From: Tritrichomonas musculus
Lineage: Eukaryota; Parabasalia; Tritrichomonadida; Tritrichomonadidae
NCBI GenBank assembly: GCA_039105265.1
Contig: JAPFFF010000365.1
Coordinates: forward strand, 1-24,571
Direction: 5' to 3'
DNA: 24,571 bases
Position 1 is the stretch's first letter. Every line of letters starts with the position of its first letter. Positions 14,389 to 21,062 of the stretch are shown here, in pieces. Position numbers and translations under genes: made by a program. Under the pieces are notes generated by a model. That model was not told the DNA's origin and did not search any database. It saw nothing but the letters and a program-made list of their open reading frames with translations.

Positions 14389-14473
14389 TGAATTGGTGGT
14401 GAATTATGAACTTGATTTGGCGGCTGAAGTATTCTTGAATTGGTGGTGAATTATGCTTGACATCTGCATTGTG
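14389..14473. repeat. Two shortened units (47 and 38 bp) that change the reading phase
   Basis: The unit at 14,389 lacks seven bases of its CACACC-type ending (GTATTCTTGAATTGG), and the next unit at 14,436 lacks sixteen (TTATGCTTGACATCTGC). Together they replace 108 bases with 85, a net change of 23, so the repeat frame to the right and the repeat frame to the left do not match. The corresponding place in the other copy of the block duplication (16,742-16,849) has two full 54-bp units, so the shortened form is the derived state or an assembly artefact. Confidence 0.9.
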
Positions 14474-17400
14474 CTAATTGGTGGTGAATTATGAACTTGA
14501 TTTGGCGGCTGAAGTATCTGCATTGTGCTAATTGGTGGTGAATTATGAACTTGATTTGGCGGCTGAAGTATCTGCACACCTTGAATTGGTGGTAAATTAT
14601 GAACTTGATTTGGCGGCTGAAGTATTCGCACACCTTGAATTGGTGGTGAATTATGAACTTGATTTGGCGGCTGAAGTATCTGCACACCTTGAATTGGTGG
14701 TGAATTATAAACTTGATTTGGCGGCTGAAGTATCTGCATTGTGCTAATTGGTGGTGAATTATGAACTTGATTTGGCGGCTGAAGTATTCGCACACCTTGA
14801 ATTGGTGGTGAATTATGAACTTGATTTGGCGGCTGAAGTATCTGCATTGTGCTAATTGGTGGTGAATTATGAACTTGATTTGGCGGCTGAAGTATTCGCA
14901 CACCTTGAATTGGTGGTAAATTATGAACTTGATTTGGCGGCTGAAGTATTCGCACACCTTGAATTGGTGGTAAATTATGAACTTGATTTGGCGGCTGAAG
15001 TATCTGCATTGTGCTAATTGGTGGTGAATTATGAACTTGATTTGGCGGCTGAAGTATCTGCATTGTGCTAATTGGTGGTGAATTATGAACTTGATTTGGC
15101 GGCTGAAGTATCTGCATTGTGCTAATTGGTGGTGAATTATAAACTTGATTTGGCGGCTGAAGTATCTGCATTGTGCTAATTGGTGGTGAATTATAAACTT
15201 GATTTGGCGGCTGAAGTATCTGGACACCTTGAATTGGTGGTAAATTATGAACTTGATTTGGCGGCTGAAGTATCTGCATTGTGCTAATTGGTGGTGAATT
15301 ATGAACTTGATTTGGCGGCTGAAGTATCTGCACACCTTGAATTGGTGGTAAATTATGAACTTGATTTGGCGGCTGAAGTATCTGCATTGTGCTAATTGGT
15401 GGTGAATTATAAACTTGATTTGGAGGCTGAAGTATCTGCATTGTGCTAATTGGTGGTGAATTATGAACTTGATTTGGCGGCTGAAGTATCTGCATTGTGC
15501 TAATTGGTGGTGAATTATGAACTTGATTTGGCGGTTGAAGTATTCGCACACCTTGAATTGGTGGTGAATTATAAACTTGATTTGGCGGCTGAAGTATCTG
15601 CATTGTGCTAATTGGTGGTGAATTATGAACTTGATTTGGCGGCTGAAGTATCTGCATTGTGCTAATTGGTGGTGAATTATGAACTTGATTTGGCGGCTGA
15701 AGTATCTGCATTGTGCTAATTGGTGGTGAATTATAAACTTGATTTGGCGGCTGAAGTATCTGCATTGTGCTAATTGGTGGTGAATTATGAACTTGATTTG
15801 GCGGCTGAAGTATTCGCACACCTTGAATTGGTGGTGAATTATGAACTTGATTTGGCGGCTGAAGTATTCGCACACCTTGAATTGGTGGTAAATTATGAAC
15901 TTGATTTGGCGGCTGAAGTATCTGCATTGTGCTAATTGGTGGTGAATTATAAACTTGATTTGGCGGCTGAAGTATCTGCATTGTGCTAATTGGTGGTGAA
16001 TTATAAATTTGATTTGGCGGCTGAAGTATCTGCATTGTGCTAATTGGTGGTGAATTATGAACTTGATTTGGCGGCTGAAGTATCTGGACACCTTGAATTG
16101 GTGGTGAATTATAAACTTGATTTGGCGGCTGAAGTATCTGCATTGTGCTAATTGGTGGTGAATTATGAACTTGATTTGGCGGTTGAAGTATTCGCACACC
16201 TTGAATTGGTAGTGAATTATAAACTTGATTTGGCGGCTGAAGTATCTGCATTGTGCTAATTGGTGGTGAATTATGAACTTGATTTGGCGGCTGAAGTATC
16301 TGCATTGTGCTAATTGGTGGTGAATTATGAACTTGATTTGGCGGCTGAAGTATTCGCACACCTTGAATTGGTGGTAAATTATGAACTTGATTTGGCGGCT
16401 GAAGTATCTGCATTGTGCTAATTGGTGGTGAATTATAAACTTGATTTGGCGGCTGAAGTATCTGCATTGTGCTAATTGGTGGTGAATTATGAACTTGATT
16501 TGGCGGCTGAAGTATCTGGACACCTTGAATTGGTGGTAAATTATGAACTTGATTTGGCGGCTGAAGTATCTGCATTGTGCTAATTGGTGGTGAATTATGA
16601 ACTTGATTTGGCGGCTGAAGTATCTGCATTGTGCTAATTGGTGGTAAATTATGAACTTGATTTGGCGGCTGAAGTATTCGCACACCTTGAATTGGTGGTA
16701 AATTATGAACTTGATTTGGCGGCTGAAGTATTCGCACACCTTGAATTGGTGGTGAATTATGAACTTGATTTGGCGGCTGAAGTATTCGCACACCTTGAAT
16801 TGGTGGTGAATTATGAACTTGATTTGGCGGCTGAAGTATCTGCATTGTGCTAATTGGTGGTGAATTATGAACTTGATTTGGCGGCTGAAGTATCTGCATT
16901 GTGCTAATTGGTGGTGAATTATGAACTTGATTTGGCGGCTGAAGTATCTGCACACCTTGAATTGGTGGTAAATTATGAACTTGATTTGGCGGCTGAAGTA
17001 TTCGCACACCTTGAATTGGTGGTGAATTATGAACTTGATTTGGCGGCTGAAGTATCTGCACACCTTGAATTGGTGGTGAATTATAAACTTGATTTGGCGG
17101 CTGAAGTATCTGCATTGTGCTAATTGGTGGTGAATTATGAACTTGATTTGGCGGCTGAAGTATTCGCACACCTTGAATTGGTGGTGAATTATGAACTTGA
17201 TTTGGCGGCTGAAGTATCTGCATTGTGCTAATTGGTGGTGAATTATGAACTTGATTTGGCGGCTGAAGTATTCGCACACCTTGAATTGGTGGTAAATTAT
17301 GAACTTGATTTGGCGGCTGAAGTATTCGCACACCTTGAATTGGTGGTAAATTATGAACTTGATTTGGCGGCTGAAGTATCTGCATTGTGCTAATTGGTGG

Positions 17401-20400
17401 TGAATTATGAACTTGATTTGGCGGCTGAAGTATCTGCATTGTGCTAATTGGTGGTGAATTATGAACTTGATTTGGCGGCTGAAGTATCTGCATTGTGCTA
17501 ATTGGTGGTGAATTATAAACTTGATTTGGCGGCTGAAGTATCTGCATTGTGCTAATTGGTGGTGAATTATAAACTTGATTTGGCGGCTGAAGTATCTGGA
17601 CACCTTGAATTGGTGGTAAATTATGAACTTGATTTGGCGGCTGAAGTATCTGCATTGTGCTAATTGGTGGTGAATTATGAACTTGATTTGGCGGCTGAAG
17701 TATCTGCACACCTTGAATTGGTGGTAAATTATGAACTTGATTTGGCGGCTGAAGTATCTGCATTGTGCTAATTGGTGGTGAATTATAAACTTGATTTGGA
17801 GGCTGAAGTATCTGCATTGTGCTAATTGGTGGTGAATTATGAACTTGATTTGGCGGCTGAAGTATCTGCATTGTGCTAATTGGTGGTGAATTATGAACTT
17901 GATTTGGCGGCTGAAGTATCTGCACACCTTGAATTGGTGGTAAATTATGAACTTGATTTGGCGGCTGAAGTATCTGCATTGTGCTAATTGGTGGTGAATT
18001 ATAAACTTGATTTGGAGGCTGAAGTATCTGCATTGTGCTAATTGGTGGTGAATTATGAACTTGATTTGGCGGCTGAAGTATCTGCATTGTGCTAATTGGT
18101 GGTGAATTATGAACTTGATTTGGCGGCTGAAGTATCTGGACACCTTGAATTGGTGGTAAATTATGAACTTGATTTGGCGGCTGAAGTATCTGCATTGTGC
18201 TAATTGGTGGTGAATTATGAACTTGATTTGGCGGCTGAAGTATTCGCACACCTTGAATTGGTGGTGAATTATAAACTTGATTTGGCGGCTGAAGTATCTG
18301 CATTGTGCTAATTGGTGGTGAATTATGAACTTGATTTGGCGGCTGAAGTATCTGCATTGTGCTAATTGGTGGTGAATTATAAACTTGATTTGGCGGCTGA
18401 AGTATCTGCATTGTGCTAATTGGTGGTGAATTATGAACTTGATTTGGCGGCTGAAGTATTCGCACACCTTGAATTGGTGGTAAATTATGAACTTGATTTG
18501 GCGGCTGAAGTATCTGCATTGTGCTAATTGGTGGTGAATTATGAACTTGATTTGGCGGCTGAAGTATCTGGACACCTTGAATTGGTGGTGAATTATGAAC
18601 TTGATTTGGCGGCTGAAGTATCTGCATTGTGCTAATTGGTGGTGAATTATGAACTTGATTTGGCGGCTGAAGTATCTGCATTGTGCTAATTGGTGGTGAA
18701 TTATGAACTTGATTTGGCGGTTGAAGTATTCGCACACCTTGAATTGGTGGTGAATTATGAACTTGATTTGGCGGCTGAAGTATCTGCATTGTGCTAATTG
18801 GTGGTGAATTATAAACTTGATTTGGCGGCTGAAGTATCTGGACACCTTGAATTGGTGGTAAATTATGAACTTGATTTGGCGGCTGAAGTATCTGCATTGT
18901 GCTAATTGGTGGTGAATTATGAACTTGATTTGGCGGCTGAAGTATCTGCATTGTGCTAATTGGTGGTGAATTATGAACTTGATTTGGCGGCTGAAGTATT
19001 CGCACACCTTGAATTGGTGGTGAATTATAAACTTGATTTGGCGGCTGAAGTATCTGCATTGTGCTAATTGGTGGTGAATTATAAACTTGATTTGGCGGCT
19101 GAAGTATTCGCACACCTTGAATTGGTGGTGAATTATAAACTTGATTTGGCGGCTGAAGTATCTGCATTGTGCTAATTGGTGGTGAATTATGAACTTGATT
19201 TGGCGGCTGAAGTATCTGCACACCTTGAATTGGTGGTGAATTATGAACTTGATTTGGCGGCTGAAGTATCTGCATTGTGCTAATTGGTGGTGAATTATGA
19301 ACTTGATTTGGCGGCTGAAGTATCTGCATTGTGCTAATTGGTGGTGAATTATGAACTTGATTTGGCGGTTGAAGTATTCGCACACCTTGAATTGGTGGTG
19401 AATTATGAACTTGATTTGGCGGCTGAAGTATCTGCATTGTGCTAATTGGTGGTGAATTATAAACTTGATTTGGCGGCTGAAGTATCTGGACACCTTGAAT
19501 TGGTGGTAAATTATGAACTTGATTTGGCGGCTGAAGTATCTGCATTGTGCTAATTGGTGGTGAATTATGAACTTGATTTGGCGGCTGAAGTATCTGCACA
19601 CCTTGAATTGGTGGTAAATTATGAACTTGATTTGGCGGCTGAAGTATCTGCATTGTGCTAATTGGTGGTGAATTATAAACTTGATTTGGAGGCTGAAGTA
19701 TCTGCATTGTGCTAATTGGTGGTGAATTATGAACTTGATTTGGCGGCTGAAGTATCTGCATTGTGCTAATTGGTGGTGAATTATAAACTTGATTTGGAGG
19801 CTGAAGTATCTGCATTGTGCTAATTGGTGGTGAATTATGAACTTGATTTGGCGGTTGAAGTATTCGCACACCTTGAATTGGTGGTGAATTATAAACTTGA
19901 TTTGGCGGCTGAAGTATCTGCATTGTGCTAATTGGTGGTGAATTATGAACTTGATTTGGCGGCTGAAGTATTCGCACACCTTGAATTGGTGGTGAATTAT
20001 GAACTTGATTTGGCGGCTGAAGTATCTGCATTGTGCTAATTGGTGGTGAATTATGAACTTGATTTGGCGGCTGAAGTATTCGCACACCTTGAATTGGTGG
20101 TGAATTATGAACTTGATTTGGCGGCTGAAGTATCTGCATTGTGCTAATTGGTGGTGAATTATGAACTTGATTTGGCGGCTGAAGTATTCGCACACCTTGA
20201 ATTGGTGGTGAATTATAAACTTGATTTGGCGGCTGAAGTATCTGCATTGTGCTAATTGGTGGTGAATTATGAACTTGATTTGGCGGCTGAAGTATTCGCA
20301 CACCTTGAATTGGTGGTGAATTATGAACTTGATTTGGCGGCTGAAGTATCTGCATTGTGCTAATTGGTGGTGAATTATGAACTTGATTTGGCGGCTGAAG

Positions 20401-20961
20401 TATTCGCACACCTTGAATTGGTGGTGAATTATAAACTTGATTTGGCGGCTGAAGTATCTGCATTGTGCTAATTGGTGGTGAATTATGAACTTGATTTGGC
20501 GGCTGAAGTATCTGCACACCTTGAATTGGTGGTAAATTATGAACTTGATTTGGTGATTGCAGTGTTTGAATGTTATGAATTGATGATCTAACATTAGATC
20601 GATTTAATTGCAGGAAATTTTGATTAGATTGTGAGAAATCGTCTGAACTGTCATCGGATTTTGATTTATGCTGTTGTTTATACGAAAACTGATCTTGATT
20701 ATCAGATATATTTTGGTCATCATTATTATCAGCAAAATTTTGATTAGATTGTGAGAAATCGTCTGAACTGTCATCGGATTTTGATTTATGCTGTTGTTTA
20801 TACGAAAACTGATCTTGATTATCAGATATATTTTGGTCATCATTATTATCAGCAAAATTTTGATTAGATTGTGAGAAATCGTCTGAACTGTCATCGGATT
20901 TTGATTTATGCTGTTGTTTATGTTGCACTTGATCTTGAGTTGTAGAATAATTTATGCCCAT
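14404..20961 (-). CDS. Very large Pro/Asn/Gln-rich 18-residue-repeat protein (unknown function)
   Basis: This is a ~2,185-residue predicted protein; I do not recognise the family. The start is the first ATG of the frame (MGINYSTTQ); the frame is open further upstream but has no ATG there. Residues 1 to about 116 are hydrophilic and rich in S, D, N, Q and K, with 2.6 copies of a 40-residue repeat containing SKSDDSSDDF, which resembles acidic casein-kinase-2-type sites. From about residue 130 to 2,165 there are ~114 copies of the 18-mer QILQPPNQVHNSPPISTM or its IQGVR/IQGVQ class; the first copy (HNIQTLQSPNQV) is degenerate, as expected at an array edge. I see no signal peptide or membrane segment. 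MGxxxS at the N-terminus fits an N-myristoylation signal. This frame is favoured because several recurring base variants (CAG/CAA, CCG/CCT, GTG/GTC) are silent in it but change residues in the other open minus frame. Two shortened repeat units shift the frame at the 3' end, giving a 20-residue non-repeat tail. The protein is probably disordered; surface, structural or merely neutral expansion roles are all possible. Confidence 0.6.
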   Translation of the reverse strand: MGINYSTTQDQVQHKQQHKSKSDDSSDDFSQSNQNFADNNDDQNISDNQDQFSYKQQHKSKSDDSSDDFSQSNQNFADNNDDQNISDNQDQFSYKQQHKSKSDDSSDDFSQSNQNFLQLNRSNVRSSIHNIQTLQSPNQVHNLPPIQGVQILQPPNQVHNSPPISTMQILQPPNQVYNSPPIQGVRILQPPNQVHNSPPISTMQILQPPNQVHNSPPIQGVRILQPPNQVHNSPPISTMQILQPPNQVYNSPPIQGVRILQPPNQVHNSPPISTMQILQPPNQVHNSPPIQGVRILQPPNQVHNSPPISTMQILQPPNQVHNSPPIQGVRILQPPNQVHNSPPISTMQILQPPNQVYNSPPIQGVRILQPPNQVHNSPPISTMQILQPPNQVYNSPPISTMQILQPPNQVHNSPPISTMQILQPPNQVYNSPPISTMQILQPPNQVHNLPPIQGVQILQPPNQVHNSPPISTMQILQPPNQVHNLPPIQGVQILQPPNQVYNSPPISTMQILQPPNQVHNSPPIQGVRILQPPNQVHNSPPISTMQILQPPNQVHNSPPISTMQILQPPNQVHNSPPIQGVQILQPPNQVHNSPPISTMQILQPPNQVYNSPPIQGVRILQPPNQVYNSPPISTMQILQPPNQVYNSPPIQGVRILQPPNQVHNSPPISTMQILQPPNQVHNSPPISTMQILQPPNQVHNLPPIQGVQILQPPNQVYNSPPISTMQILQPPNQVHNSPPIQGVRILQPPNQVHNSPPISTMQILQPPNQVHNSPPISTMQILQPPNQVHNSPPIQGVQILQPPNQVHNSPPISTMQILQPPNQVHNLPPIQGVRILQPPNQVHNSPPISTMQILQPPNQVYNSPPISTMQILQPPNQVHNSPPISTMQILQPPNQVYNSPPIQGVRILQPPNQVHNSPPISTMQILQPPNQVHNLPPIQGVQILQPPNQVHNSPPISTMQILQPPNQVHNSPPISTMQILQPPNQVYNSPPISTMQILQPPNQVHNLPPIQGVQILQPPNQVHNSPPISTMQILQPPNQVHNSPPISTMQILQPPNQVYNSPPISTMQILQPPNQVHNLPPIQGVQILQPPNQVHNSPPISTMQILQPPNQVHNLPPIQGVQILQPPNQVYNSPPISTMQILQPPNQVYNSPPISTMQILQPPNQVHNSPPISTMQILQPPNQVHNSPPISTMQILQPPNQVHNLPPIQGVRILQPPNQVHNLPPIQGVRILQPPNQVHNSPPISTMQILQPPNQVHNSPPIQGVRILQPPNQVHNSPPISTMQILQPPNQVYNSPPIQGVQILQPPNQVHNSPPIQGVRILQPPNQVHNLPPIQGVQILQPPNQVHNSPPISTMQILQPPNQVHNSPPISTMQILQPPNQVHNSPPIQGVRILQPPNQVHNSPPIQGVRILQPPNQVHNLPPIQGVRILQPPNQVHNLPPISTMQILQPPNQVHNSPPISTMQILQPPNQVHNLPPIQGVQILQPPNQVHNSPPISTMQILQPPNQVYNSPPISTMQILQPPNQVHNLPPIQGVRILQPPNQVHNSPPISTMQILQPPNQVHNSPPISTMQILQPPNQVYNSLPIQGVRILQPPNQVHNSPPISTMQILQPPNQVYNSPPIQGVQILQPPNQVHNSPPISTMQILQPPNQIYNSPPISTMQILQPPNQVYNSPPISTMQILQPPNQVHNLPPIQGVRILQPPNQVHNSPPIQGVRILQPPNQVHNSPPISTMQILQPPNQVYNSPPISTMQILQPPNQVHNSPPISTMQILQPPNQVHNSPPISTMQILQPPNQVYNSPPIQGVRILQPPNQVHNSPPISTMQILQPPNQVHNSPPISTMQILQPPNQVYNSPPISTMQILQPPNQVHNLPPIQGVQILQPPNQVHNSPPISTMQILQPPNQVHNLPPIQGVQILQPPNQVYNSPPISTMQILQPPNQVYNSPPISTMQILQPPNQVHNSPPISTMQILQPPNQVHNSPPISTMQILQPPNQVHNLPPIQGVRILQPPNQVHNLPPIQGVRILQPPNQVHNSPPISTMQILQPPNQVHNSPPIQGVRILQPPNQVHNSPPISTMQILQPPNQVYNSPPIQGVQILQPPNQVHNSPPIQGVRILQPPNQVHNLPPIQGVQILQPPNQVHNSPPISTMQILQPPNQVHNSPPISTMQMSSIIHHQFKNTSAAKSSS
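14474..15499. repeat. Higher-order block, copy 1 (19 units, offset 2,376 bp)
   Basis: Encoding each unit by its variable positions gives the same order of 19 units here as at 16,850-17,875, a shift of exactly 44 units. The match includes the uncommon run of TCTGCACACC, TTCGCACACC, TCTGCACACC endings at the left, the TCTGGACACC unit, and a GGAGG unit near the right end. It breaks at 15,500, where a CGGTTG unit with a TTCGCACACC ending faces a TCTGCACACC unit. On the left, the similarity continues through the two shortened units. Confidence 0.85.
16850..17875. repeat. Higher-order block, copy 2 (19 units, offset 2,376 bp)
   Basis: This is the partner of the 14,474 block with identical unit order. 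On its left, units at 16,580, 16,634, 16,688, 16,742 and 16,796 correspond one for one to those at 14,227, 14,281, 14,335, 14,389 and 14,436, so the duplicated segment is larger than the 19 exact units. Confidence 0.85.
20615..20920 (-). repeat. 120-bp tandem repeat encoding the acidic head of the repeat protein
   Basis: A 120-bp unit beginning AAATTTTGATTAGATTGTGA starts at 20,615, 20,735 and 20,855. The first two copies are complete and the third matches only to about 20,920, where the sequence turns unique. Copies look essentially identical over the aligned part, so the duplication is recent or homogenised. Each copy encodes a 40-residue module containing SKSDDSSDDFSQSNQNF and NNDDQNISDNQDQ, in frame with the 18-residue repeats. 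This is a second in-frame expansion in the same gene with no sequence relation to the 54-bp unit. Confidence 0.95.
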
Positions 20962-21062
20962 TAATTTTATATTAAATTCAATGATATTCAAAATTTGTAT
21001 ATTATTCTCAAAATTTTCAATATATTTAAAAAAATTGAGGGGTCTAGATTTTGGAAGATAGT
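20962..21062. other. AT-rich spacer between the repeat gene and the polymerase segment
   Basis: About 100 bases of AT-rich DNA lie between the repeat gene start and the end of recognisable polymerase coding. Apart from the candidate initiator I see no motif, tRNA or repeat in it. The boundary between Maverick-derived DNA and the repeat-gene DNA must fall at or near its right end. Confidence 0.7.
20980..20984 (-). promoter_or_regulatory. Putative trichomonad initiator (Inr) of the repeat gene
   Basis: On the minus strand TCATT lies 21 bases before the ATG at 20,961, within ATATCATTGAATTTAATA. The known T. vaginalis initiator is TCA(+1)YW, usually within about 20 bases of the start codon; here the +1 A would fall at 20,982, giving a 20-base leader. 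The surrounding DNA is very AT-rich, so a chance match is quite possible. The position does support MGIN as the start. Confidence 0.45.

Larger units (their letters stand above)
1..20553 (-). repeat. Giant 54-bp tandem array (coding minisatellite), about 380 units, open at the left edge
   Basis: Nearly every 54 bases the sequence repeats with the core TTGATTTGGCGGCTGAAGTA. Counting unit starts gives 41 full units from 1 to 2,214, a 24-bp unit at 2,215, 225 full units from 2,239 to 14,388, shortened units at 14,389 and 14,436, then 112 full units from 14,474 and a partial last one. Units end in one of two ways on the plus strand: CTGCATTGTGCTA, or a CACACCTTGA-type ending with sub-forms TTCGCACACC, TCTGCACACC and TCTGGACACC. 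Recurring single-base variants sit at fixed places: GGTGGT[G/A]AATT, TTAT[G/A]AAC, GG[C/A]GG and CGG[C/T]TG. The unit is a multiple of three, and read on the minus strand it gives the 18-residue peptide QILQPPNQVHNSPPISTM or the IQGV[R/Q] class. The plus strand is strongly G-rich over C (about 16 G to 6 C per unit). The array begins exactly at base 1 on a unit boundary and clearly continues beyond the window. Confidence 0.98.

Noticed and set aside
1-20553. CRISPR-like array
   Set aside because: There are no spacers: the repeats are directly contiguous and the variable sites are single bases at fixed positions in a eukaryotic coding context.
1-20553. Centromeric or telomeric satellite
   Set aside because: The array keeps a protein frame, starts from a gene with unique 5' sequence and has a graded edge unit, which fits a coding minisatellite better; nothing in the unit resembles a telomere repeat.
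14451-20594. Second long minus-strand open frame of FIIHHQLAQCRYFSRQ repeats (also at 4,373-9,418, 9,773-14,386 and smaller pieces)
   Set aside because: It is the neighbouring frame of the same 54-bp unit, lacks the unique N-terminal region and a convincing ATG start, is closed by variants that leave the other frame open, and takes residue changes where the other has silent ones.
20604-20894. Minus-strand frame of MTVQTISHNLIKILL repeats
   Set aside because: It is a shadow frame of the 120-bp repeat in the head of the repeat protein.
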